Made by a program: the position numbers and the translations under genes. From positions 62,001 through 126,000 of the forward strand of contig NZ_QZWI01000003.1 in NCBI RefSeq assembly GCF_003614975.1: a stretch of 64,000 bases of DNA, in the 5' to 3' direction. Source of the DNA: Rahnella bruchi. Lineage in GTDB: Bacteria; Pseudomonadota; Gammaproteobacteria; Enterobacterales; Enterobacteriaceae. Each line of letters begins with the position of its first letter. Within the stretch, counting starts at the first letter, position 1. The notes beneath the pieces are model-generated. The model searched no databases, was not told where the DNA came from, and was given only the letters and a program-made list of their open reading frames with translations. This document shows, piece after piece, positions 1 to 8,905 of this stretch.

Positions 1-2134
1 CTGTTTTCAGGATATCAGGGCGTTTCACCGAACCGGGCGCAGGCATTTCGCGATGTTCAATCGGAAACACCGGCAACGCCGCAAGCAGGCGCGAACCGTA
101 GCTTTTGGTCAGCAGTCGCTTGTCATAAATCACAATTTCGCCGGTACATTCATGACTGCGGATCAGACGCCCGACCTGCTGGATCAGATTGAAAGACGCA
201 CTCGGTAAACTCTGCACTTCAAACGGGTAGCGTTTCAGCGTTTTCAGCCACTCGCCTTCGGTCAGGATCACCGGGCTGTCGATCGGCGGAAAAGCAATTT
301 TGTGGATATGCACCTGCGTCAGCAATTCACCTTTCAGATCTAAACCTTCGGCGAACGATTGCAGGCCAATCAGCACGCTGGTGGTGCCTGCGGCTACACG
401 CTTGCGGTGCTCCTCAACCAGCCGGTAACGGGGCTGATCGCCCTGCACCAGCAGCATCAGACGCAGATCCGGCAGCAGGGAGACAAATTGCTGCAACGCA
501 CGGTTGCTGGCGAACAGAACCAGCTGGCCGGTGTGTTGCCCTTTTGCCAGCTCGGCGCGGAAGAAATCAGCCATTTCCTGCAAATGGGCCGCTTCATTGG
601 CCATCACCGGCTCAAGCGTCATTTGCGGGATCACCAGTTTACCCTGCGTGATATGGCTGAACGGCGAATCCAGGCTCACAAAATGGTCGCCGGCTTTTTC
701 CGTCAGGCCGGTCATTTCCTGCAAACGGGAAAAACTGTTCAGCGAGCGCAGCGTCGCAGAGGTAATCACCACATGCGGCACTTTTCGCCACAGCATTTTT
801 TCAAGCTGCTCACTCACGCGGATCCCCGCGCAGTGGAACACCAGATGCGTCTGGTTATCGAAATAAGTTCGCGTCACCCATTTGCCGATCGGCGCGTTAG
901 AGGCTTTTTCCAGCGCCGCCAGCCGCCACAGCTTGCTCATGGTTTCGAGATAGCCCTGCATGCGGCTCATGTGCAAAATCGCCCGGTGCAGACGCATGAT
1001 ATCGTGCTTGCCGGTTTTCTCGCTGAGATCGTTCACCATGTACTCCGCCAGGCTGCGCAGACCATCGGTGAGTTTGAACAGGCGGCTGCACTGCTCGGTC
1101 AGTTCCGGCGGCAATAAGCCCAGCTCGAAACGGTATTCAGCTTCCGGCTCACCCGGTGGTAAATACTGGCTCACTGCCTGTTCAATCGAAAGCAGTAATT
1201 CGCGCATTTCCGCACAGTGATTATGCAGACGCTCGGCGTTGGTCAGCGGCGGCGGATTTTTCGGGGTAAACAGCGCCAGACATTGCTCAATCTGACGTAC
1301 AAAATTATCGAGTTGCAGATTGTTCCACATAGCCGTGATTTCAGCGTCGACTTCCAGCGCGTCGCGCGCCACTTCCGGCAGATGATGTCCTTCGTCGAGC
1401 ACCAGCAGCAGATCTTTCGCCGGTGGCAGCACCGATTCTGATTCCAGCGCCGCCATCACCAGCGCATGGTTAGTCACCACCACGTCGGCACTTTCAATCT
1501 CTTTACGCGCCACAAAATACGGGCATTCGCGAAAATAATGGCAGTTACGGCTCAGGCAATTGGCTTTGTCAGTGCTGATTTTAATCCACAGCGGATCGTC
1601 GATGGTTTTCTGGTAGTGATCGCGTAAACCATCCCACTCGTAGCGTGAAAGCGCGGTTTCCAGCGTTTTACACAGTTTCTGTTCTTCGCCGCTGGAAGGT
1701 GCCAGTTCATCGCCGAGAAATAATCCCAGATCGCCCTGCGCGTTTTCATTGCTCATCGCCGCCAAATTACGGGGACACACGTAACGCCCGCGACCAAAAG
1801 CGCCGGTAAATTTCAAATCAGGAATGATTTTTTTCAGCAGCGGTAAGTCTTTACTGAAGATCTGATCCTGCAACGCCACGTTTGCCGTGCTGACAATCAG
1901 TGGTTTTTCTTCCTCACGGCTGACCGCAATGCCGGGAATAAGATAGGACAGCGTTTTCCCGACGCCGGTTGGCGCTTCGATGGCCAGATGCCGTGCAGAA
2001 TCCCCGGAAAATGCCTTCGCCACCTCTGCAATCATCTGACGTTGCGGAGCGCGGGAAATGAAATCCGGGATTTGCTGTTGCAGGGCTTTGTACCACTGGC
2101 TTATCTGATTTTTTACTGCCGGGGAAAGCGCCAT
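1..2134 (-). CDS. dinG: ATP-dependent DNA helicase DinG (3' end cut by window)
   Basis: XPD-like superfamily 2 5'-to-3' DNA helicase that resolves R-loops and other structures during replication and repair. About 711 codons are visible, close to the full ~715-residue family length; the last few C-terminal codons lie beyond the window edge. Walker A APTGVGKT is near residues 54-61, a DEGH box (LVLDEGHHL) lies in the middle, and four cysteines at 120, 193, 198 and 204 match the spacing of the [4Fe-4S] ligands of E. coli DinG (120, 194, 199, 205). The chosen start gives MALSPAVKNQ, as in the family. No CTG-N10-CAG LexA box is visible upstream, although the E. coli gene is SOS-regulated. It is divergent from ompF. 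Confidence 0.95.
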   Translation of the reverse strand, partial: MALSPAVKNQISQWYKALQQQIPDFISRAPQRQMIAEVAKAFSGDSARHLAIEAPTGVGKTLSYLIPGIAVSREEEKPLIVSTANVALQDQIFSKDLPLLKKIIPDLKFTGAFGRGRYVCPRNLAAMSNENAQGDLGLFLGDELAPSSGEEQKLCKTLETALSRYEWDGLRDHYQKTIDDPLWIKISTDKANCLSRNCHYFRECPYFVARKEIESADVVVTNHALVMAALESESVLPPAKDLLLVLDEGHHLPEVARDALEVDAEITAMWNNLQLDNFVRQIEQCLALFTPKNPPPLTNAERLHNHCAEMRELLLSIEQAVSQYLPPGEPEAEYRFELGLLPPELTEQCSRLFKLTDGLRSLAEYMVNDLSEKTGKHDIMRLHRAILHMSRMQGYLETMSKLWRLAALEKASNAPIGKWVTRTYFDNQTHLVFHCAGIRVSEQLEKMLWRKVPHVVITSATLRSLNSFSRLQEMTGLTEKAGDHFVSLDSPFSHITQGKLVIPQMTLEPVMANEAAHLQEMADFFRAELAKGQHTGQLVLFASNRALQQFVSLLPDLRLMLLVQGDQPRYRLVEEHRKRVAAGTTSVLIGLQSFAEGLDLKGELLTQVHIHKIAFPPIDSPVILTEGEWLKTLKRYPFEVQSLPSASFNLIQQVGRLIRSHECTGEIVIYDKRLLTKSYGSRLLAALPVFPIEHREMPAPGSVKRPDILKT

Positions 2135-2456
2135 GCATCTCTTTTTTGTTGGAGGTGAGACAGGAATGTCCCGGCTATTGTCCCACAGACCGGCTTCTGA
2201 CGCAGCCCGAAATCTTGTTTAAGGGCATTTCCTGTGGCTAACATTTATGCAGAAAAAAAGGAGGATGTGTAAAAAAAGAAAAAGTTCATTTCTGACTGTC
2301 ATAAATTGATCACAAATATACGGTAAAAAACTCTCGCTGAGAAAAATCCGAGCCCATACGGAATGCACAGCAAAAATGATGAACAGCGTCTTTTCAAAAG
2401 ACTTCATATAAAGCTTTATTGAAAAGCTTTTAATAAAGAATGCAGGGTAAAAATTC
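2135..2456. promoter_or_regulatory. dinG-ompF divergent intergenic region and ompF leader
   Basis: 322 bases without a gene. The ompF-proximal half is AT-rich, as expected for an OmpR-controlled porin promoter, but I cannot place OmpR sites with confidence. The mRNA leader ends with AGGGTA at 2444-2449, seven bases before the ATG; this Shine-Dalgarno region (2438-2449) is complementary to MicF, encoded at 58318. Confidence 0.5.
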
Positions 2457-3566
2457 ATGAAACGTAATATTCTGGCACTTTTAATTCCTGGTTTATTGAT
2501 TGCATCAGGCGCACACGCAGCGGAAGTTTATAATAAAGACGGCAATAAACTGGACCTTTACGGTAAAGTGAAAGGTCTGCATTATTTCTCTGATTCTGCC
2601 AGCAATGATGGCGACCAGAGTTATGTGCGTTTCGGTTTTAAAGGCCAGACCCAAATTAATGACCTGATCACCGGCTACGGCCAGTGGGAATATAACGTCA
2701 TGGCTAACCATGCTGAATCTGACAGCAAAACGCCTAGCACCACAGGCACCAAAACCCGTCTGGGCTTTGCCGGTCTGAAATTCGGTCAATACGGTTCCTT
2801 CGACTATGGCCGTAACTACGGCGCACTGTACGACGTTGAAGCCTGGACCGATATGTTCCCTGAATTCGGCGGCGACGGTTACACCAAAGCTGACCGCTTC
2901 ATGACAGGCCGCGCCAACGGCGTAGCCACTTACCGTAACCGTGGTTTCTTCGGTCTGGTTGATGGTCTGAACGTTGCCGTTCAGTATCAGGGCAAAAATG
3001 AAAACGACGGTCGCGGCAGCAGCACAGCCAACGGCGACGGTTATTCACTGTCTACCACTTACGCTCTGGGTGATACCGGCGTGAGCTTCGGCGGCGCATA
3101 CGCTTCTTCTGACCGCACCACGGCCCAGAGCAATTCCACTTACGGCAAAGGTGATAAAGCGGACGCATGGACTGGCGGCATGAAATATGACGCAAACGGC
3201 GTTTATTTAGCTGCCATGTATGCTGAAACTCGTAATATGCTGGCCATTACCGTCCCTGGCGGAATTGCAGGCGCACCGGCTGGCAGCGGTTTTGCAAATA
3301 AAACTCAAACCTTCGAAGCCGTGGCACAATATCAGTTTGAAAATGGCCTGCGCCCTTCACTGGGTTATGTACAAACTAAAGCGAAAGATATTGAAAATAT
3401 CGGCGACGCAGATCTGGTTAAATATGTTGACGTAGCAGCAACCTATTATTTCAACAAAAATATGTCTGCGTATGTTGATTATAAAATCAACCAACTGTCC
3501 GACGATAACAAACTGGCTCTGAACAACGACGACATCACTGCCGTGGGTCTGGTCTATCAGTTCTAA
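2457..3566 (+). CDS. ompF: Outer membrane general porin, OmpF type
   Basis: Trimeric 16-strand beta-barrel porin for passive diffusion of small hydrophilic solutes across the outer membrane. The 369-residue precursor has a 21-residue signal peptide ending AHA, followed by [16 protein letters not shown], the typical start of mature enterobacterial porins. The constriction-loop motif PEFGGD is near residue 140 and the chain ends with the terminal phenylalanine (VYQF) needed for BAM-mediated assembly. The signal peptide beginning MKRNILA resembles E. coli OmpF more than OmpC, and the leader keeps a MicF-complementary Shine-Dalgarno, so I assign OmpF. The second porin at 56823 is the OmpC type. 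Phosphoporin PhoE is a less likely alternative. Confidence 0.88.
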   Translation: MKRNILALLIPGLLIASGAHAAEVYNKDGNKLDLYGKVKGLHYFSDSASNDGDQSYVRFGFKGQTQINDLITGYGQWEYNVMANHAESDSKTPSTTGTKTRLGFAGLKFGQYGSFDYGRNYGALYDVEAWTDMFPEFGGDGYTKADRFMTGRANGVATYRNRGFFGLVDGLNVAVQYQGKNENDGRGSSTANGDGYSLSTTYALGDTGVSFGGAYASSDRTTAQSNSTYGKGDKADAWTGGMKYDANGVYLAAMYAETRNMLAITVPGGIAGAPAGSGFANKTQTFEAVAQYQFENGLRPSLGYVQTKAKDIENIGDADLVKYVDVAATYYFNKNMSAYVDYKINQLSDDNKLALNNDDITAVGLVYQF

Positions 3567-3628
3567 AAACCAGTTCTAATAAGAAGCGCTTTACCACCTC
3601 ATTATTATTCTCTGTCTTGAAATTCTTC

Positions 3629-3655
3629 GGCCGGACTCACCCTCCGGCCTTTTTA
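3629..3655 (+). terminator. Rho-independent terminator of ompF
   Basis: Stem GGCCGG (3629-3634) pairs with CCGGCC (3644-3649) around a 9-base loop, followed by a run of T, about 60 bases after the ompF stop. Confidence 0.85.
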
Positions 3656-3780
3656 TTTCTGCTATTTTTCGATACATCTCGCGTAACACGCCATTTCCCC
3701 TTCCACACCCCGCTGAATCTGCTACAGTTTTAACGATTTTCATGAATGCGAATCTTTCTTAACAAGACTAGGGATGACGA

Positions 3781-4587
3781 ATGAATAAAATTTCGCTTTG
3801 CACCACCAGTGCCTTAATCATGCTGGCCCTCAGCGGCTGTGCGCAGCAAAAACCGGATGCCCAACAGAAACTGAACGATCAGTCTGTGATGGCGCTGAAC
3901 TGGTTCCAGCAATCTGGCGAATATCAGGCGCTGGCGTATCAGGCTTTTAACACGGCGAAAATGGCGTTTGATAATGCCCAGCCGCTGGCCGGGCAGAAGA
4001 AAGCCGTCGTCGTAGATCTTGATGAAACCATGCTCGATAACAGCGCGTACAGCGCGTGGCAGGTGAAAGCGAATAAGCCATTCGACAGCAAAACCTGGTC
4101 CCAGTGGACGGCAGCCCGTCAGGCTACAGCCGTGCCCGGCGCGGTCGAATTTGCCAATTACGTCAACACGCATGGCGGCACGATGTTCTACGTCTCTAAC
4201 CGTAAAACCAGCGAATACGCAGCGACGCTCGACAACATGAATCGCCTGGGCTTTACCGGCGCCAATGAAAAAACCATGCTGTTGAGTTCAGACACTTCGA
4301 ACAAACAGGCCCGTTTCGATTCCATTAAAGCCGCGGGTTATCACGTGGTGATTTACATCGGCGACAACCTGAATGATTTCGGTTCCGCGACCTATCATCA
4401 GGGCAACGAACAGCGCCGCGCCTTTGTGAATCAGAACCATCAGCACTTCGGCACGCAATATATCGTGCTGCCAAATCCGCTGTACGGCGACTGGGAAAGT
4501 GGTCTGGCGAAGGACTACAACAAGCTGACACCTGAGCAGAAATTGAATGCGCGGGATCAGAATCTGAAGGCGTGGAACGGGAAGTAA
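3781..4587 (+). CDS. Lipoprotein e(P4)-family acid phosphatase / 5'-nucleotidase
   Basis: HAD-superfamily class C acid phosphatase of 268 residues, expected to be a lipoprotein that dephosphorylates nucleotides and other phosphomonoesters in the envelope. The signal peptide ends in the lipobox LALSGC, with C20 as the lipidated residue. The catalytic motif DLDETMLDN has D79 and D81 as nucleophile and acid/base. Later motifs YVSNRK and YIGDNLNDF fit HAD motifs II and III/IV. In Haemophilus the homologue e(P4) processes NAD to nicotinamide riboside; whether this one does is not visible. It stands alone behind the ompF terminator, and its 3' end faces repeat copy A. Confidence 0.85.
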   Translation: MNKISLCTTSALIMLALSGCAQQKPDAQQKLNDQSVMALNWFQQSGEYQALAYQAFNTAKMAFDNAQPLAGQKKAVVVDLDETMLDNSAYSAWQVKANKPFDSKTWSQWTAARQATAVPGAVEFANYVNTHGGTMFYVSNRKTSEYAATLDNMNRLGFTGANEKTMLLSSDTSNKQARFDSIKAAGYHVVIYIGDNLNDFGSATYHQGNEQRRAFVNQNHQHFGTQYIVLPNPLYGDWESGLAKDYNKLTPEQKLNARDQNLKAWNGK

Positions 4588-4599
4588 GCTTTTAGAAAG

Positions 4600-5147
4600 C
4601 TGACAAATCCTTCACTTGCAGTGAGGGCAACACCTTGGGCTCGCCGCCCAAACTGGCCCAGAGGACGCGTAAGCACGCGCCCTCTGGACTCCCGCGCTTT
4701 TTTAACTGCGCGCTGTCGCAAGTATGACGGACATGTTCTGGTGCATTGGTGAGTGGCGCAAAATGTCATCGCTGCGCGATTCCCTCATTTCAGGTTTCGA
4801 GCCATAGGTCTCGAACCATTCATTCGGTGCCATTTTTGAGCACGCCAATCAACTTTCCTAAAACATGAAAAGTCTGTATTTGAATTTAAGATCGTGGGGG
4901 CGATTCAGAAAGCTTGCTGAACGGAGCGGCCTGGAGACCAGAGGCTCCAGGACCGAGTGAAGGAACCGCAAAGCGGCAAGCTTTCCAGCCTGTCGCTGCG
5001 ATACCTGAAACATAGCCAGCCAGCGGAGCGCGCAGTAAATGAGCCGGAGATTCTTAAGAGGCGCGGAGATAGGCGCCTCTTAAGGCCAGTTTGGGTGGCA
5101 ACCCAAGGTCTTGGTATTGACCTTGAACTGAGCCCAGTCTGGGTGGC
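4600..5147 (-). repeat. Long structured intergenic repeat, copy A
   Basis: This region holds no credible gene. Read on the minus strand, 5031 down to about 4700 aligns with copy B (61620-61950), including a ~70-bp block (about 4787-4856) with a single difference by eye. Hairpins in + coordinates: TTGGGC/GCCCAA (4635-4651), a 13-bp stem with one mismatch (4658-4670 with 4675-4687), TTCGAG/CTCGAA (4796-4815), CCTGGAG/CTCCAGG (4930-4951), a perfect 12-bp stem (5053-5064 with 5073-5084) and TTGGGT/ACCCAA (5091-5106). The two ends carry the same module in inverted orientation: a long hairpin, a gccagt-like spacer, then a TTGGGY hairpin. It fills the gap between the convergent phosphatase and ABC ATPase genes. 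Not recognised as a named family. Confidence 0.85.
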
Positions 5148-5981
5148 TTACCCGATATCCCCCACTAACCCGTCAATCAGTATCTGCGGTGTCCCCTGCG
5201 AGCAACGCTCAATCCGCCCCCGTACGCCGTAAACCCGCGCCAGACTTTCCGGCGTGATCACCTCTTCCGGTTCGCCATCGGCAATCAGATTGCCGTCTTT
5301 GAGCATCAGCACGCGGTCGCCGTGACGCAGTGCAATATTGATGTCATGCACAACCACTACGGTGACGATATTGCGTTTCTGCGTTTCCTTACGAACCAGA
5401 TCCATGACGTGGAACTGATAATTGAGATCCAGTGCACTGAGAGGTTCGTCGAGCAGCAGTAATGAAGGCTGACGAATCAGCGATTGCGCCAGACCGACCA
5501 GCTGTTTCTGGCCGCCGGAAAGCTGATCGAGATAGCTCAGCGCCAGATGCTCGATACCCAGCTGACGCAGCAGCGTCATCACTTTATCGGTACCTTGCGA
5601 AGCTTTTCCCTTACCGCCGGATGCCCGCTGCGCCACGATAATGGATTCCAGCACATGCAGATGCACACCCGCAGGCAGGGTCTGCGGCAGGTACACGACC
5701 TGTTCGGCGCGGCGCGCAAAAGGCATCGGCATTAAGTCATGGCCGTCGAGCAACAATTGCCCTTCCGCCCGGTTTAGCCCGGCGAGTGAACGCAGTAATG
5801 TCGATTTTCCGCTGCCGTTTGGCCCGAGCAAAACCGTAATTTTGCCACGTGGCAGCATCGGCACATTGAGATGGCGGATCACATGGCGCTTCGGATAGCC
5901 CGCATTAAAATCGCGGATTTGCAGCCCCTGCGTGGCCGTATTCAGTAAATCTTCAGGACGCGTTTCGAGCATTGCTGACAT
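5148..5981 (-). CDS. FecE/BtuD-type iron-chelate ABC transporter ATP-binding protein
   Basis: Cytoplasmic ATPase of 277 residues that energises uptake of iron chelates or a related cofactor. Walker A GPNGSGKST is near residues 53-61, the ABC signature is LSGGQKQ, Walker B LLLLDEPLSALD, and the switch histidine lies in VVVHDIN. Its ATG overlaps the stop of the permease gene by one base, so the two are translationally coupled. The substrate cannot be read from the sequence; the Fur box upstream of the pair argues for iron. The gene ends where repeat copy A begins. Confidence 0.88.
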   Translation of the reverse strand: MSAMLETRPEDLLNTATQGLQIRDFNAGYPKRHVIRHLNVPMLPRGKITVLLGPNGSGKSTLLRSLAGLNRAEGQLLLDGHDLMPMPFARRAEQVVYLPQTLPAGVHLHVLESIIVAQRASGGKGKASQGTDKVMTLLRQLGIEHLALSYLDQLSGGQKQLVGLAQSLIRQPSLLLLDEPLSALDLNYQFHVMDLVRKETQKRNIVTVVVVHDINIALRHGDRVLMLKDGNLIADGEPEEVITPESLARVYGVRGRIERCSQGTPQILIDGLVGDIG

Positions 5982-7063
5982 CAGACGTTCCCCCGGTGAC
6001 GAAGAATAATACTCAGGAAGAACGGCACGCCGACCAACGAGGTGACGATACCCACCGGAATAATGACACCCGGCACCAGATTTTTAGAGGCCACGGACGC
6101 CATCGAAAGCACCAGCGCTCCAATCAGCGCACTGGCTGGCAGGTAGAAACGGTGATCTTCACCGAACATCAGACGGGCTATGTGTGGCGCCACCAGGCCA
6201 ATGAAACCAATCGGGCCGACAAATGCCACCGCCAGTGCGGAAAGAATACTGATACGCAGCAAGGTGCCGAGGCGCAAGCGGCGCACGTCGATACCAAAAC
6301 TCACCGCGCGATCTTCACCCAGACGCAGCGCCGTCAGCTTCCACGCGCTCATCATCGACCACGGCAACAGAATCAGGAAAGCCAGCAACATCACACCCAG
6401 TTTCACCCACGAGGCGCGCGCCAGACTGCCCATCGTCCAGAAAACCAGCCCCTGCAGGGTGTCTTCAGTGGCAATAAACTGCATCAGCGAAACCAGGGCG
6501 TTGAAGGTAAATACCAGCGCAATACCAAACAGCACCACGCCGGAACTGGCAACACGCGTCCAGCGGGTGATGCCATCGAGCATCAGGGCGGCCAGCAGCG
6601 CAAAAATAAAGGCGTTGGCTGAGATAAACCACTGGTCAGGAATGCCCGGGATCCCGATACCCAGCACAATCGCCAGCGCCGCACCAAACGCCGCAGCAGA
6701 AGACACACCCAGCGTGAACGGACTGGCCAGCGGGTTATTAAGGATGGTCTGCATTTCTGCACCGGCAAGACCCAGCGACATGCCTACCGTCACGGCCATC
6801 AGCGCGTAAGGCAGGCGAATATCCCAGACAATTACGCGCGTACCCGGATCGGCTGCTGCCGCATCAAACAGGGTTTTCCACAGCGTACTGAGCGACAACC
6901 CCGACGGCCCCATAATGAAATCAATCACCAGTGAGACGACGATCGCCAGCACCAGGACCAGCATGATTAACAGACGGCGGCGGACGATATTCTGGTATCG
7001 CCCCATCACGCCGTCCGGGGCGTTGCCTTTCACCGCCAGCGCGGGTTCGGTAGTTGCACTCAT
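5981..7063 (-). CDS. FecCD-family iron-chelate ABC transporter permease
   Basis: Inner-membrane permease of 360 residues with the many hydrophobic segments typical of FepD/FecCD/BtuC permeases. The conserved blocks GLSLGLAGAEMQTILNNPLA and IGLVAPHIARLMFGEDHR match the family; the second contains the loop that contacts the ATPase. Only one permease is encoded, so it would act as a homodimer, as BtuC does. No periplasmic binding protein or TonB-dependent receptor gene flanks it, so the partner must come from elsewhere. It is first in a two-gene operon with a Fur box about 75 bases upstream. Confidence 0.88.
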   Translation of the reverse strand: MSATTEPALAVKGNAPDGVMGRYQNIVRRRLLIMLVLVLAIVVSLVIDFIMGPSGLSLSTLWKTLFDAAAADPGTRVIVWDIRLPYALMAVTVGMSLGLAGAEMQTILNNPLASPFTLGVSSAAAFGAALAIVLGIGIPGIPDQWFISANAFIFALLAALMLDGITRWTRVASSGVVLFGIALVFTFNALVSLMQFIATEDTLQGLVFWTMGSLARASWVKLGVMLLAFLILLPWSMMSAWKLTALRLGEDRAVSFGIDVRRLRLGTLLRISILSALAVAFVGPIGFIGLVAPHIARLMFGEDHRFYLPASALIGALVLSMASVASKNLVPGVIIPVGIVTSLVGVPFFLSIILRHRGNV

Positions 7064-7137
7064 TTTCGCTTCAATCTCATTAAGTTAAAAACTTACGGCG
7101 GGAACAGATGTTCTGCTATTCCCCAAGAAAGGGAATA

Positions 7138-7156
7138 AATGATAATAATTATCAAT
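7138..7156 (-). promoter_or_regulatory. Fur box upstream of the iron ABC operon
   Basis: The 19 bases contain GATAATAATTATC, very close to the Fur consensus GATAATGATAATCATTATC, with an internal inverted repeat. Its position 75-95 bases before the permease start fits iron repression of the operon. Confidence 0.82.
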
Positions 7157-7245
7157 GTGTTTTGCAAAACCTATCAGACTCAGACATTAAACGCAGCGGT
7201 AACAAAGCATGATGTTGTCCGCTCTCCTTTACTGAATTGCAGATA

Positions 7246-7270
7246 TAAAAAAACGGAGCCTGAGCTCCGC
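7246..7270 (-). terminator. Rho-independent terminator of lysP
   Basis: CGGAGC (7254-7259), loop CTGA, GCTCCG (7264-7269); on the minus strand the stem is followed by a run of seven T. It lies about 30 bases after the lysP stop. Confidence 0.82.
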
Positions 7271-7298
7271 TTTTCAAATAGCTGGATATCCCTGCCGG

Positions 7299-8774
7299 TT
7301 ACTTATCGACATGTTCCGGGAATTCCATTTCGCTGTATTTCACTACTTTAGTGCCTTTGGTCAGCTTGTAGCCGAACCAGATGATCAGGAACAGCGGCAG
7401 GCCGATGTATGTCGCGGCCACGCCATACCAGTCAATTGTGTCTTTCATAAACGCCTGATAGTTTTGCCCCAGCGTAATAATCAGACACAAAACAAAGGCG
7501 AAGATCGGACCGAACGGGAAGAAACCAGACAGATATGGCAGTTTCTTGAGGTCGCGTCCTTGTGAGACATAACCACGACGGAAACGGTAATGGCTGATAG
7601 CAATCCCGAGCCAGGCAATAAAACCGGTCATACCAGACGTGTTCAGCAGCCACAGGTAAACGGTCTGATTACCAAACATCGAACTCAGGAAGCACAATGC
7701 TGCCACAATCGTGGTGGCATAAAGCGCATTACGCGGCACACCGCCTTTCGACAGTTTGGCGAACATGCGCGGCGCTTTGCCTTCGCTTGCCAGCGTAAAC
7801 AGCATACGGGTAGAGGCGTACATCCCTGAGTTACCGGCAGACAGTACGGCAGTCAGAATAACCGCATTCATCACCGCCGCCGCTGACAGCAGACCGGCAT
7901 TGCGGAACACCAGCGTGAACGGGCTGACTGAGATATCGCCGACTTCGTTACGCAGCAGATTCGGATCGGTATAAGGAATGATCAGACTGATCACCAGAAT
8001 CGCCAGAATATAGAACAGCAGGATACGCCAGAATACCTGACGAACCGCACGCGGGATGTTTTTGGCCGGGTTTTCAGATTCACCGGCTGCGACGCCAATC
8101 AGTTCGGTACCCTGGAAGGAGAAGCCGACTATCATCGCCACGCCTATCATCGACGCAAAGCCGCCTGCAAAGGGTGCGTCACCGATGGCCCAGTTATGCC
8201 AGCCAGCCGTTTCGCCACCGCGCATAATGCCGGTGATCATCAGCACGCCCACGGCGATAAAGATGATGACGGTGACCACTTTGATCAGCGAGAACCAGTA
8301 TTCTGCTTCGCCGAAACCGCGAACAGAGATGTAATTCAGCAAGAAGATCAGCCCAAGGAACAAGGCGCTCCAGATCCAGCCCGGCGTGTCCGGGAACCAG
8401 TAGTTCATCACCAGCTGTGAGGCAACCAGGTCAACCGCGATGGTGACTGCCCAGTTGTACCAGTAGTTCCAGCCGAGTGCGAAACCAAAGCCTTCTTCTA
8501 CATAGCGGGAACCGTATGTGGAGAATGAGCCGGATACCGGCATGAACGCCGCCAGTTCACCGAGGCTTGTCATCAGGAAGTAAACCATGATGCCGATTAA
8601 TGCGTAGGAGAGCAGCGCGCCACCCGGCCCTGCCTGTGAAACTGTCGCACCGGATGCGACGAATAAACCCGTACCAATTGAACCGCCGATGGCGATCATC
8701 GTTAAGTGACGTGCCTTCAGCTCGCGACGCAGTGTGGGAGCCACCTGCGTATTTTTTGTAGGTTGTTGAGCCAT
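7299..8774 (-). CDS. lysP: Lysine-specific permease LysP
   Basis: APC-superfamily proton-coupled lysine importer of the inner membrane; in E. coli it also acts as a lysine sensor for CadC. The 491-residue product is nearly collinear with E. coli LysP (489 residues): LRRELKARHLTMIAIGGSIG at the N-terminus, FSFQGTELIGVAAGE mid-protein and IAWLGIAISHYRFRRGY toward the C-terminus. I chose ATG 8774 (MAQQPTKN) because AGGG lies just upstream; the longer frame from 8798 has no ribosome site and would add eight residues. Its neighbour yeiE, on the same strand upstream, is also the E. coli neighbour. Confidence 0.95.
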   Translation of the reverse strand: MAQQPTKNTQVAPTLRRELKARHLTMIAIGGSIGTGLFVASGATVSQAGPGGALLSYALIGIMVYFLMTSLGELAAFMPVSGSFSTYGSRYVEEGFGFALGWNYWYNWAVTIAVDLVASQLVMNYWFPDTPGWIWSALFLGLIFLLNYISVRGFGEAEYWFSLIKVVTVIIFIAVGVLMITGIMRGGETAGWHNWAIGDAPFAGGFASMIGVAMIVGFSFQGTELIGVAAGESENPAKNIPRAVRQVFWRILLFYILAILVISLIIPYTDPNLLRNEVGDISVSPFTLVFRNAGLLSAAAVMNAVILTAVLSAGNSGMYASTRMLFTLASEGKAPRMFAKLSKGGVPRNALYATTIVAALCFLSSMFGNQTVYLWLLNTSGMTGFIAWLGIAISHYRFRRGYVSQGRDLKKLPYLSGFFPFGPIFAFVLCLIITLGQNYQAFMKDTIDWYGVAATYIGLPLFLIIWFGYKLTKGTKVVKYSEMEFPEHVDK

Positions 8775-8905
8775 TTTTACCCTATATCCGCTCGTCATGT
8801 GGAAATTTAAGCGCGGATTGTAGCAAAACCTGCCGCTCTGAATAGCAGGATCGACCTGTTATAAGACACCTTCATAACAGGCCGTGGATCATTAGCGAAA
8901 GACCG

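Noticed and set aside
359-1117. Long plus-strand open frames under dinG
   Set aside because: They lie antisense to an intact, well-recognised helicase gene and show no family similarity or ribosome site.
2135-2220. LexA box for dinG
   Set aside because: No CTG-N10-CAG element is present in the dinG upstream sequence, although E. coli dinG has one.
4957-5232. Open frame of 91 codons inside repeat copy A
   Set aside because: It runs into the convergent ABC ATPase gene, is not preserved in copy B because of a one-base indel, and its sequence is made of hairpin arms.
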